Below, piece by piece: positions 17,063-24,934 of a stretch of DNA of 64,000 nt. Each line of letters begins with the position of its first letter. Positions within the stretch are counted from its first letter, which is position 1. The DNA is from Oxalobacteraceae bacterium (GTDB lineage: Bacteria > Pseudomonadota > Gammaproteobacteria > Burkholderiales > Burkholderiaceae_D). The notes under the pieces were generated by a model. That model was not told the origin of the DNA and did not search any database. It was given only the letters and a program-made list of their open reading frames with translations. A program made the position numbers and the translations under genes. The stretch is from the NCBI GenBank assembly GCA_027490725.1, contig JAIXXN010000053.1, positions 248,001-312,000 on the forward strand. The letters are read 5' to 3'.

Positions 17063-17125
17063 GAGATGTTCCAGTGGTGGGTTTGAGGATATTATAGGCT
17101 GCCTGCACCTGCTGCACGCAAGCCT

Positions 17126-17140
17126 GCACCAAGCCTGTGC
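17126..17140. promoter_or_regulatory. NtrC-like binding site 1 (GCAC-N7-GTGC)
   Basis: GCAC at 17126-17129 and GTGC at 17137-17140 with a 7-bp spacer, the arrangement of the enterobacterial NtrC dyad GCACC-N5-GGTGC. It is one of three in 83 bp upstream of the glnA sigma-54 promoter. Confidence 0.7.
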
Positions 17141-17164
17141 AATTTTGGTGATTTTTCCGGAATT

Positions 17165-17179
17165 GCACAAACTCGGTGC
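17165..17179. promoter_or_regulatory. NtrC-like binding site 2 (GCAC-N7-GTGC)
   Basis: GCAC at 17165-17168, seven bases, GTGC at 17176-17179; the right half is GGTGC. Centre-to-centre distance to site 1 is 39 bp. Confidence 0.75.
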
Positions 17180-17193
17180 GAAAATTCGAATTT

Positions 17194-17208
17194 GCACTCA
17201 ATTGGTGC
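17194..17208. promoter_or_regulatory. NtrC-like binding site 3 (GCAC-N7-GTGC)
   Basis: GCAC at 17194-17197, seven bases, GTGC at 17205-17208; reads TTTGCACTCAATTGGTGCGG. It is the site nearest the sigma-54 promoter, about 120 bp upstream of it and 29 bp from site 2. Confidence 0.78.
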
Positions 17209-17315
17209 GGTGTTGATGTGCCACAAAACGGGGCATGGATCCGTGTCGGTGAATTTTAGATTCATTTGCCAGCATGATCCACGAGGCTGCCGACAACAAT
17301 GCATTTGTTGTAAGC

Positions 17316-17331
17316 TGGCACGAATACTGCT
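17316..17331 (+). promoter_or_regulatory. Sigma-54 promoter of glnA
   Basis: TGGCACGAATACTGCT fits the -24/-12 consensus TGGCACG-N4-TTGCW at every defined position but one, with GG and GC correctly ten bases apart. It lies 42 bp before the glnA start codon and downstream of three NtrC-like dyads. Confidence 0.88.
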
Positions 17332-17373
17332 TACCAATGGCGCACGAGCCCCACATTCCTTTAGGAGATACGC

Positions 17374-18789
17374 ATGGCAATGACAGCCGCAGAAGTTCTG
17401 AAAATGGTCCAGGAAAACGAAGTAAAGTTCGTTGATTTCCGTTTCGCTGATACCCGTGGTAAAGAACAGCACGTGACCGTGCCTGTCTCGCATTTCGATA
17501 TCGACAAATTCGAATCGGGCCACGCGTTCGACGGTTCGTCGATCGCCGGCTGGAAAGGTATCGAAGCATCCGACATGATTCTGATGCCAGATCCAAGCAC
17601 CGCGAACATCGACCCATTCATGGAAGAAACCACGCTGTTCATGCAGTGCGACGTGATCGAGCCTGCCGACGGCAAGGGCTACGACCGTGACCCGCGCTCC
17701 ATCGCCAAACGCGCTGAAGCCTACCTGAAATCGTCGGGCATGGGCGACACCGCCTACTTCGGCCCAGAGCCAGAATTCTTCATCTTCGACAGCGTACGCT
17801 GGAAGATCGACATGTCCGGTTGCTTCGTCAAGATCGATTCCGACGAAGCTTCGTGGAGCACCGACAAAGCCATCGAAGGCGGCAACAGCGGCCACCGTCC
17901 AACCGTCAAGGGCGGCTACTTCCCAGTGCCACCAGTCGACAGCTTCCAGGATATGCGCTCGGAAATGTGCCTGATCCTCGAATCGCTGGGCATCCCGGTC
18001 GAAGTACACCACCACGAAGTTGCTGGCGCTGGCCAGAACGAAATCGGCACCAAGTTCTCGACCCTGGTCGAGCGTGCTGACTGGACCCAGAACCTGAAAT
18101 ACGTGGTCTGGAACGTGGCACACAGCTACGGCAAAACCGCGACCTTCATGCCGAAACCTATCGTTGGCGACAACGGTTCGGGCATGCACGTGCACCAGTC
18201 GATCTGGAAAGACGGCGTCAACCTGTTCGCTGGCGACGGCTATGCCGGTCTGTCGGACACCGCGCTGTACTACATCGGCGGTATCATCAAGCACGCGAAA
18301 GCACTGAACGCGATCACCAACCCGGGCACCAACTCGTACAAACGTCTGGTACCAGGCTTCGAAGCTCCAGTGAAACTGGCGTACTCGGCGAAAAACCGTT
18401 CCGCTTCGATCCGTATTCCACACGTGGCTAATCCAAAAGGCCGTCGTATCGAAACCCGTTTCCCGGATCCACTGGCTAACGTCTACCTGTGCTTCGCTGC
18501 ACTGCTGATGGCAGGTCTGGACGGTATCGCCAACAAGATCCATCCGGGCGAAGCCGCATCGAAAGATCTGTACCATCTGCCACCAGAAGAAGACGCACTG
18601 ATCCCGACCGTGTGCTCGTCGCTGGAAGAAGCACTGGAAAACCTGGACAAAGACCGCGAGTTCCTGACCCGTGGCGGCGTCTTCAGCGATTCCATGATCG
18701 ATGCCTACATCGAACTGAAAATGCAGGACGTACAGCGCATGCGCATGACCACGCACCCTGCTGAATTCGATATGTACTACTCGCTGTAA
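17374..18789 (+). CDS. glnA: Glutamine synthetase, type I
   Basis: A 471-residue GSI subunit: [16 protein letters not shown] at the start, [12 protein letters not shown], the metal-site segment [11 protein letters not shown], then [13 protein letters not shown] and [10 protein letters not shown] in the active site. The adenylylation loop [10 protein letters not shown] puts the regulatory Tyr at 400, so the enzyme is of the GlnE-controlled type, and glnE is present at 38324-41092. It makes glutamine from glutamate, ammonia and ATP as a cytoplasmic dodecamer. Upstream are three NtrC-like sites and a sigma-54 promoter; a terminator follows. Codon choice (CCA for Pro, CGT for Arg) suggests very high expression. 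Confidence 0.98.
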   Translation: MAMTAAEVLKMVQENEVKFVDFRFADTRGKEQHVTVPVSHFDIDKFESGHAFDGSSIAGWKGIEASDMILMPDPSTANIDPFMEETTLFMQCDVIEPADGKGYDRDPRSIAKRAEAYLKSSGMGDTAYFGPEPEFFIFDSVRWKIDMSGCFVKIDSDEASWSTDKAIEGGNSGHRPTVKGGYFPVPPVDSFQDMRSEMCLILESLGIPVEVHHHEVAGAGQNEIGTKFSTLVERADWTQNLKYVVWNVAHSYGKTATFMPKPIVGDNGSGMHVHQSIWKDGVNLFAGDGYAGLSDTALYYIGGIIKHAKALNAITNPGTNSYKRLVPGFEAPVKLAYSAKNRSASIRIPHVANPKGRRIETRFPDPLANVYLCFAALLMAGLDGIANKIHPGEAASKDLYHLPPEEDALIPTVCSSLEEALENLDKDREFLTRGGVFSDSMIDAYIELKMQDVQRMRMTTHPAEFDMYYSL

Positions 18790-18831
18790 GCAGCGCGCAC
18801 CGGCCCGTCCGGTGCCGTTCAAGCAGACTAG

Positions 18832-18866
18832 AAACGCGGGGCGAGCAGCGCTTTCCCCGCGTTTTT
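18832..18866 (+). terminator. Rho-independent terminator of glnA
   Basis: Perfect 10-bp arms AAACGCGGGG / CCCCGCGTTT (18832-18841, 18855-18864), running into TTTTTCTTT. A smaller GC-rich palindrome (CACCGGCCCGTCCGGTG) lies just before it. Confidence 0.88.
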
Positions 18867-18913
18867 CTTTGGATGTTGTATAGTCGGGCTCCATGGTTCG
18901 ACACGGATGACAG

Positions 18914-19432
18914 ATGATGATGCCTGAGTCCTGCCGGGGTGGTGTGCTGCGGGCGTTGGCGGTCTTTGCGACCTTGCTGACCTGCGCTGCTGCTCAGGGG
19001 CAGATTTATAAATGTAGCGCGCCTGCGGGCAGCGTCGAATACACCGATGTGAATCGGGGCAAGCACTGCAAGCTGATGGATTTGCCCGGCACCGTGATCG
19101 CCGCACCGCCGCGCGCTATTGCACCGGCCGCGTCAGCTGCGCCGCGCAATCCCGCGCCGTCGGCCACGCCGGGCGAATTTCCCCGCGTCGATGGCGCGCA
19201 GCAGCGCGCCCGCGACGCCGACCGGCGCGCGATTCTCGAAGACGAATTACGGAACGAGCAAGGCAAGCTGGCCGAGCAGCGCAAAGCGTTTAACAACGGC
19301 GAGCCGGAACGGCAGGGCGATGAACGTAATTACGCAAAATACCTGGAACGGGTGGCTGGCATGCGTGACAGCATCAGCCGCACGGAAAAAAATATCGACG
19401 CTTTAAAACGTGAGATCGCGAATATCCGATGA
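18914..19432 (+). CDS. DUF4124-domain periplasmic protein upstream of ntrB
   Basis: A 172-residue protein with a signal peptide (hydrophobic VLRALAVFATLLTCAAAQG) followed by a DUF4124-like segment QIYKCSAPAGSVEYTDVNRGKHCKLMDL with two Cys. An Ala/Pro linker and a highly charged helical half follow (RDADRRAILEDELRNEQGKLAEQRK), probably coiled coil. The function is unknown. Three consecutive ATG codons at 18914-18922 leave the exact start open. It overlaps the ntrB start by four bases (ATGA), the same gene order seen in many Burkholderiales, so it is likely co-expressed with ntrBC. Confidence 0.8.
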   Translation: MMMPESCRGGVLRALAVFATLLTCAAAQGQIYKCSAPAGSVEYTDVNRGKHCKLMDLPGTVIAAPPRAIAPAASAAPRNPAPSATPGEFPRVDGAQQRARDADRRAILEDELRNEQGKLAEQRKAFNNGEPERQGDERNYAKYLERVAGMRDSISRTEKNIDALKREIANIR

Positions 19433-20568
19433 GCAGTTTAGCGAGTAATCCGAGCAGTGAACTGGCGGCAGGCGGGCCGCTCAAAGCGGGCAGTGGCGCG
19501 ACCCGTCCGGCCGCGCTGGCAGGACTGGAGTTGCTGGCCTCGGCCGTCCTGCTGCTCGATGGCGATGGCAAGATCGCCTATGCCAATGCGGCCGCCGAGA
19601 ATTTACTGGAAAGTTCGCTGAAAGCGCTGTCGCGCCAGACCCTGAGCGCACAGTTCCTCAATCCCGCAGAACTCGACAATATCTGCACGCAGGCGCGCGA
19701 ACACCGCTTTGCCGATCTGCGGCAGGACCTGATGCTGGAGCGGGTAGGGCGCGATGCCCTACATGTGCACAGCATCGTCACCGCCCTCGATGAGCCGGCC
19801 GGCCATCTGCTGATCGAATTGCGCGAGCATCTGCAGCACCTCAAGCTGGACCGCGAGGAACGCATCCTCGACCAGAGCCAGGTGAATAAAGAACTGATCC
19901 GTAATCTGGCGCACGAGATCAAGAATCCCCTCGGTGGCATCCGTGGTGCCGCACAGTTGCTGGAGATGGAGCTGCCGGCCCTGAATGCCGGCGAACTGCG
20001 CGAATACACCCAGGTGATCATCAAGGAAGCCGACCGTTTGCAAACGCTGGTGGATAGACTGCTGGCGCCGCACCGCCGCCCGCACATCGTCGGCGACGTG
20101 AATATCCACGAAGTGCTGGAGCGGGTACGCAGCCTGATGCTGGCCGAGTTCCCTACCGGCCTGACCATCCGGCGCGATTACGATGCCTCGATTCCCGAAT
20201 TCCGCGGCGATAAAGAGCAGCTGATCCAGACCGTGCTGAACATTGCCCATAACGCGGCACAGGCGCTGGCCGCGCGCATCGACGCCGGTGATGCCGAGAT
20301 TGTTTTCAAGACCCGCGTGGGGCGCCAGGTGACGCTGGCCAAGGTCCGCTACGGGCTGGCATTAGACTTGCATATCATTGACAATGGACCGGGCATCGCG
20401 CCCCAGATCCGTGACCGGATTTTCTACCCGCTGGTGTCGGGCAGGGAAGGCGGCAGCGGCCTGGGATTGACTCTGGCACAGACCTTTGTGCAGCAGCACA
20501 TGGGCGTGATCGAGTGCGACAGCCGGCCTGGATATACGGACTTCCGCATTTTGCTGCCATTGCCATAA
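19429..20568 (+). CDS. ntrB: Nitrogen regulation sensor histidine kinase NtrB
   Basis: A 379-residue soluble kinase. A PAS-like sensor domain occupies about 30-130 (LLDGDGKIAYANAAAENLL), then the phospho-acceptor segment RNLAHEIKNPLGGIRGAAQ with His162, and an ATPase domain with the N-box IAHNAAQAL, G-boxes DNGPGIAP and GGSGLGLTLA. NtrB phosphorylates or dephosphorylates NtrC under control of PII. No transmembrane segments are visible. It overlaps DUF4124 and is followed 68 bp later by ntrC. Length and motifs are normal. Confidence 0.96.
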   Translation: MSSLASNPSSELAAGGPLKAGSGATRPAALAGLELLASAVLLLDGDGKIAYANAAAENLLESSLKALSRQTLSAQFLNPAELDNICTQAREHRFADLRQDLMLERVGRDALHVHSIVTALDEPAGHLLIELREHLQHLKLDREERILDQSQVNKELIRNLAHEIKNPLGGIRGAAQLLEMELPALNAGELREYTQVIIKEADRLQTLVDRLLAPHRRPHIVGDVNIHEVLERVRSLMLAEFPTGLTIRRDYDASIPEFRGDKEQLIQTVLNIAHNAAQALAARIDAGDAEIVFKTRVGRQVTLAKVRYGLALDLHIIDNGPGIAPQIRDRIFYPLVSGREGGSGLGLTLAQTFVQQHMGVIECDSRPGYTDFRILLPLP

Positions 20569-20636
20569 GCGCTGGCGGGCGGGTGTGAAGTCCGAGTCCC
20601 TTGATAGACGATCCATTGCGGGAATACACAATACAC

Positions 20637-22139
20637 ATGAAGCCAATCTGGATAGTAGACGACGACGAATCGATCCGCTGGGTACTGGAAAAAGCACTCG
20701 CACGTGAGAATCTGGCGACCAAGAGTTTTGCCAATGCACGCGATGCGATAGCTGCGCTGGAGTTTGAAACGCCGCAGGTGCTGGTGTCCGACATCCGCAT
20801 GCCAGGCGATTCGGGACTGGACTTGCTGCAGCGGGTCAAGGCCCGCTTCCCCGGGCTGCCAGTGATCATCATTACTGCGTTTTCCGATCTGGATTCGGCC
20901 GTGGCGGCCTTCCAGGGCGGCGCTTTCGAGTATCTGGCCAAGCCCTTCGATATCGACAAGGCCGTTGAACTGATTCGCCGCGCGCTCGACGAAAGCCTGC
21001 GCGAAACCAGTGTCGAGTCGGGTCCGGCAGAAACCCCGGAAATTCTCGGTCAGGCACCGGCCATGCAGGAAGTTTTCCGCGCCATTGGCCGCCTGTCGCA
21101 GTCGAATGTGACGGTGCTGATTACGGGCGAATCGGGTTCCGGTAAAGAGCTGGTGGCACGCGCGCTGCACAAGCATAGTCCGCGCGCAGCCCAGCCGTTT
21201 ATTGCCCTGAATACGGCAGCGATTCCCAAAGATCTGCTCGAGTCCGAACTGTTCGGCCATGAACGCGGCGCTTTTACGGGCGCCCAGACCTCACGGCGTG
21301 GCCGCTTCGAGCAGGCCGAAGGCGGCACCTTATTCCTCGATGAAATCGGCGACATGCCTTTCGATTTGCAGACCCGCTTGCTGCGGGTGCTGTCGGACGG
21401 ACATTTCTACCGGGTCGGCGGCCATCAGCCTTTGAAAGCCAATGTGCGGGTGATCACCGCGACGCACCAGAATCTCGAACAGCGCGTGCGCGATGGTCTG
21501 TTCCGTGAAGACTTGTATCACCGTTTGAACGTGATCCGGCTGCGTCTGCCCAGTTTGAGGGAGCGCCGCGAGGATATCCCCATTCTGGTGCGCCACTTCC
21601 TGGTGCAGAGCGCCAAGCAGCTCGGCGTTGAAGCCAAGCGCATGAGCGATGCCACGGTGCAGTTCCTGTGTAGTCTGGACTTGCCGGGCAATGTGCGCCA
21701 GCTGGAAAATCTGTGCAACTGGATTACCGTGATGGCGCCGGGGCAGACCGTGGAGATCAAGGATTTGCCGCTGGAACTGACGCAGGAGCAGCATGGTAGT
21801 GGTGCGGCGGCCGTGCTGAGTGGCGCTGCCAGCGAGCCTTACAGCCTGCCGCCATCGCACGCTACGCTGCCAGCGGCCGCTAGTGCCGAAGCACTGGCTG
21901 GCAGCGGCCCCGATGCGTGGCTGGCCTTGCTGGAAGCGCAGGCTGCCAGCATGCTCAGTGCCGGTCAGCAGGAAGTGATGGCGGTGCTGGGACGGCAGTT
22001 CGAATCATCGCTGATCCGCACGGCGCTCAAGCATACGCATGGACGCAAGAATGATGCGGCGGTGCGGCTCGGAATCGGCCGCAACACCATTACCCGCAAA
22101 ATTGCCGAACTCGGGATCGACGGCGCGAAAGACGATTGA
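20637..22139 (+). CDS. ntrC: Nitrogen regulation response regulator NtrC
   Basis: A 500-residue activator from the ATG at 20637 (MKPIWIVDDDESIRWVL). The receiver has Asp52 in VSDIRMPGDSG as phosphorylation site. The central AAA+ domain has Walker A GESGSGKELVAR and the sigma-54 contact loop ERGAFTGAQ. The C-terminal Fis-type helix-turn-helix reads KNDAAVRLGIGRNTITRKIAELGI. It should bind the dyads upstream of glnA and drive sigma-54 transcription. The TGA stop lies within TTGAT at 22136-22140, exactly at the left border of an IS200/IS605-type insertion, so the protein remains intact. Confidence 0.97.
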   Translation: MKPIWIVDDDESIRWVLEKALARENLATKSFANARDAIAALEFETPQVLVSDIRMPGDSGLDLLQRVKARFPGLPVIIITAFSDLDSAVAAFQGGAFEYLAKPFDIDKAVELIRRALDESLRETSVESGPAETPEILGQAPAMQEVFRAIGRLSQSNVTVLITGESGSGKELVARALHKHSPRAAQPFIALNTAAIPKDLLESELFGHERGAFTGAQTSRRGRFEQAEGGTLFLDEIGDMPFDLQTRLLRVLSDGHFYRVGGHQPLKANVRVITATHQNLEQRVRDGLFREDLYHRLNVIRLRLPSLRERREDIPILVRHFLVQSAKQLGVEAKRMSDATVQFLCSLDLPGNVRQLENLCNWITVMAPGQTVEIKDLPLELTQEQHGSGAAAVLSGAASEPYSLPPSHATLPAAASAEALAGSGPDAWLALLEAQAASMLSAGQQEVMAVLGRQFESSLIRTALKHTHGRKNDAAVRLGIGRNTITRKIAELGIDGAKDD

Positions 22140-22214
22140 TCGGTTGCGCGGCAAACCTCGCCCTTCAGGGCGGGGTCAAGAGCGCGGACGACGAAGCCGT
22201 CCGGTTTGGTGCGT

Positions 22215-22553
22215 CTAGTGTGGTGTTTGCTGCTGTTCGATGTACTGCCGGATAACGGCAATGGGTGCGCCACCGCAGCTACCGGCAAAGTAGGAAGGCG
22301 ACCATAGCGCGCCGCCCCATAGCTTCTTGCGGATGCTCGGGTAGTTCACCAGCAAGTGTACATGGTCATCCTCGCCGTCGAACTCCACCAGTTCCGATTC
22401 AAAGTCTGTGCAGACGCTGGCGAACATCGGGCGCAGGTCGTCAAGAATTTCTTTTGTGAATACTTCACGGCGGTATTTTGTCACGAAGACCAAATGCACA
22501 TGCATCAGGAAAACGCAGTGACTTCCTTGTCGAATATCGTTGTCATTGCTCAT
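22215..22553 (-). CDS. tnpA: IS200-type Y1 transposase TnpA, probably internally deleted
   Basis: A 112-residue ORF (start at 22551-22553, MSNDNDIRQGSHCVFLMHVH). The HUH motif HVH (H64, H66) and the nucleophile Tyr104 in IRQYIEQQ are present, and so is LWGGALWSPSYFAGSCGGAP. From memory, relatives are about 135-140 residues and have a segment of roughly 27 residues between VNYP and the SIRKKLWGG part. Here VNYP joins directly to SIRKK, as if recombination between two Asn-Tyr-Pro codon runs removed the segment in frame. The enzyme is therefore likely inactive, although its frame is open. Confidence 0.8.
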   Translation of the reverse strand: MSNDNDIRQGSHCVFLMHVHLVFVTKYRREVFTKEILDDLRPMFASVCTDFESELVEFDGEDDHVHLLVNYPSIRKKLWGGALWSPSYFAGSCGGAPIAVIRQYIEQQQTPH

Positions 22554-22574
22554 AGACCAAACCATAATTGAAGT

Positions 22575-23816
22575 ATGCAACGCTTACAAGCCTACAAATA
22601 CGAACTGATGCCCGATGGCGAGCAAGTGCGCGATATGCGCCGCTTCGCTGGGTCATGCCGGTTCGTCTACAACAAAGCGCTGGCGTTGCAACAGAAGAAC
22701 CACGAGGCGGGCAACAAGTTCATTGGCTACGTCGCCATGGCGAAGCAATTGACTGGGTGGCGCAATGGTCACGACACACCTTGGCTGAAGGACGCGCCGT
22801 GTCACCCACTGCAACATGCTTTGAAGGATTTGGAGAAGGCGTACAAGAATTTCTTCGAGAAACGCGCCGACTTTCCAAAATTTAAGCGCAAGGGTAGCGG
22901 CGATACGTTTCGCTACCCCGACTCGAAACAGCTCAAGCTCGATCAGGGTAACGGCCGCATCTTCCTTCCCAAGCTCGGCTGGCTGCGCTACCGCAACAGC
23001 CGTGATGTGCTGGGCGAGGTCCGCAATGTCACCGTGAGTCAGTCGGGCGGCAAGTGGTTCGCGTCGATCCAGACGCAACGCGAAGTCGAACAGCCGCTGC
23101 CCACGGCGACCACCGCCATCGGCATCGATGTCGGTATCGCCCGTTTCGCCACGTTCAGCGATGGAGACTTCGTCGCGCCGCTTAATAGCTTCAAGAAGCA
23201 CCAGCAACGCCTTGCGCGCTACCAGCGCCGCATGAGCCGCAAGGTCAAGTTCAGCAATAACTGGAAGAAGGCTAAGGCCCGTGTCCAGAAGATTCACACC
23301 GGTATCGCTAACGCCCGCAAAGACTTCCTGCACAAAACCACAACGACGATCAGCCAAAACCACGCGCTCGTATGCATTGAGGATTTGCAGGTACGGGATA
23401 TGTCCAAGTCTTCCAGAGGCAATAGCGAACAGCCCGGCAAAAAGGTAGCGCAGAAATCTGGCCTGAACCGTTCCATTCTCGATCAGGGTTGGGGCGAGTT
23501 CAGACGCCAACTGACATATAAGGTAGTTTGGCACGGCGGAATCTTAATGGCCGTTCCGCCTCACCATACAAGCCAGATGTGCCCGGCCTGCGCCCATGTA
23601 TCAAAAGACAATCGGCAAACACAAGCCACCTTCCTGTGCGTCGATTGCGGTTACGAAAATCACGCCGATGTGGTCGGCGCGATCAATGTTTTAGCGCGAG
23701 GACATCGCGTCTTAGCCTGTGGAGAGACGGCGCAGTCAGGCCGCTCGATGAAGCAGGTTCCCACCGAAGCGACTCGCAAATCATCGCGCAGCGCCGTAGG
23801 AATCCCCGTCCTTTAG
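22575..23816 (+). CDS. tnpB: TnpB, RNA-guided RuvC nuclease of the IS element
   Basis: A 413-residue OrfB/TnpB protein that appears intact. RuvC residues are Asp185 (GIDVGIAR), Glu269 (CIEDLQVRDM) and Asp365 (HADVVGAINVL). A zinc ribbon, CPAC (336-339) and CVDC (355-358), sits between the last two. The N-terminus MQRLQAYKYELMPDGEQ is the usual helix-turn-helix start. TnpB proteins are ancestors of Cas12 and cut DNA next to a TAM guided by an RNA from the element's right end. The divergent tnpA starts 22 bp away. With tnpA apparently broken, this may be a stranded nuclease. Confidence 0.92.
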   Translation: MQRLQAYKYELMPDGEQVRDMRRFAGSCRFVYNKALALQQKNHEAGNKFIGYVAMAKQLTGWRNGHDTPWLKDAPCHPLQHALKDLEKAYKNFFEKRADFPKFKRKGSGDTFRYPDSKQLKLDQGNGRIFLPKLGWLRYRNSRDVLGEVRNVTVSQSGGKWFASIQTQREVEQPLPTATTAIGIDVGIARFATFSDGDFVAPLNSFKKHQQRLARYQRRMSRKVKFSNNWKKAKARVQKIHTGIANARKDFLHKTTTTISQNHALVCIEDLQVRDMSKSSRGNSEQPGKKVAQKSGLNRSILDQGWGEFRRQLTYKVVWHGGILMAVPPHHTSQMCPACAHVSKDNRQTQATFLCVDCGYENHADVVGAINVLARGHRVLACGETAQSGRSMKQVPTEATRKSSRSAVGIPVL

Positions 23817-23852
23817 GGCGGGGAGGATGTCAATGCCATCCGGAGCAAGGGC
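23720..23852 (+). ncRNA. Predicted omega/reRNA of TnpB (3' end of tnpB through right end into flank)
   Basis: Known TnpB guide RNAs derive from the 3' end of the tnpB transcript and the right-end hairpin, with a guide of about 16-20 nt copied from flanking DNA. Here the scaffold would include the hairpin CCCCGTCC-TTTA-GGGCGGGG and GGATGTCAA; the guide would start at 23834 (TGCCATCCGGAGC...). The 5' limit is arbitrary. This is inference by analogy; the sequence shows only the hairpin and the element end. Confidence 0.45.
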
Positions 23853-23946
23853 GCGAGCGCCGTTACTCCGGAAGGGGACGCTTTCAGGTAAGCTCTTGGC
23901 TGCAAAGTCAGGAGCTTTTTTTTGGAAACCTTATGTTAGTGACCCT

Positions 23947-24915
23947 ATGTTGATTAATTGCGTAGCCTATCAGGACGGGCAGAAGCTGGCCGATATTCCG
24001 GTGGCCGACATCAGCGAGTATGTGCAGCAGCCGGAGACCTTTGTCTGGGTGGCGCTGCGCGATGCCCAGCCCGAAGAACTGAACACCATGCAGGAAGAAT
24101 TCGGTCTGCACGAACTGGCCGTGGAAGATGCCCGGCGTGGTCATCAGCGCCCCAAGATCGAAGAGTATGGTGATTCGCTGTTCGTGGTGGTGAAGACAGT
24201 CGACTGGCAGGACGGCGATGTGGTGGTGGGCGAAGTGGATATTTTTGTGGGCGACAATTACGTGCTGTCGTCGCGCGATAGCCATAGCCTGCAGAATTTT
24301 CTCGGCGTGCGGGCGCGCGCCGAACGCGAACCGCATATGCTGCGCCAGGGACCAGCCTTTGTGCTGTATGCCTTGATGGATGCAGTGGTCGATCGCTACT
24401 TCCCGGTGCTCGATAGGCTGGAATCGGAACTGGAACAGATCGAGGAATTAATCTTCAGCAAGGGCAAGCAGCGCGACAATATCCAGCACCTGTATGAGCT
24501 CAAGCGCAAAGTCACGCAAGTGCGTCACGTGGTGGCGCCGCTGATGGAAGCGGTGGGGCGTTTGCATGGTGGCCGGGTACCGGCGATCTGCCGCGAATCG
24601 GGCGAATATTTCCGCGATGTGCATGACCATCTGCACCGCATCAGCGCCGCGCTGGACAATATCCGCGACACCATCGCCACGGCGATACAGGTGAATCTGT
24701 CGATGGTGGCGATCGAGGAAAGCGAAGTCAATAAACGGCTGGCGGCATGGGCCGCCATTTTCGCCATCTGCACCGCGTTTGCCGGGGTGTGGGGCATGAA
24801 CTTCAAAGTCATGCCCGAGCTGGAATGGCAGTATGGCTATCCGATGGCGCTGACCGTGATGGTGGGCGTATGTGTCTATCTACACCGGCGCTTCCGCCGC
24901 GCCGGCTGGCTATAG
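23947..24915 (+). CDS. corA: CorA-type magnesium/cobalt transporter
   Basis: A 322-residue protein from the ATG at 23947 (MLINCVAYQDGQKLAD); upstream in-frame codons reach into the IS right end and are not conserved-looking. A large soluble alpha/beta domain and long helices (RLESELEQIEELIF) precede two C-terminal transmembrane helices; the loop after the first has the GMN signature (GVWGMNFKVMPEL). CorA forms a pentameric Mg2+ channel in the inner membrane. The gene may once have directly followed ntrC, before the IS entered. Confidence 0.94.
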   Translation: MLINCVAYQDGQKLADIPVADISEYVQQPETFVWVALRDAQPEELNTMQEEFGLHELAVEDARRGHQRPKIEEYGDSLFVVVKTVDWQDGDVVVGEVDIFVGDNYVLSSRDSHSLQNFLGVRARAEREPHMLRQGPAFVLYALMDAVVDRYFPVLDRLESELEQIEELIFSKGKQRDNIQHLYELKRKVTQVRHVVAPLMEAVGRLHGGRVPAICRESGEYFRDVHDHLHRISAALDNIRDTIATAIQVNLSMVAIEESEVNKRLAAWAAIFAICTAFAGVWGMNFKVMPELEWQYGYPMALTVMVGVCVYLHRRFRRAGWL

Positions 24916-24934
24916 CGGTGCGCCACAGCGTCAC

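Larger units (their letters stand above)
22141..23833. mobile_element. IS200/IS605-type element with divergent tnpA and tnpB
   Basis: Bounds are predicted. The left border follows TTGAT (22136-22140), the pentanucleotide target of ISDra2-like elements; the right border follows TCAA at 23830-23833, the usual right cleavage tetranucleotide. Subterminal hairpins are present at both ends: CTCGCCC/GGGCGGG with loop TTCA near 22158-22175, and CCCCGTCC/GGGCGGGG with loop TTTA near 23803-23822. As expected for this single-strand transposing family there are no terminal inverted repeats or target duplications. The element carries tnpA (minus) and tnpB (plus). Confidence 0.78.
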
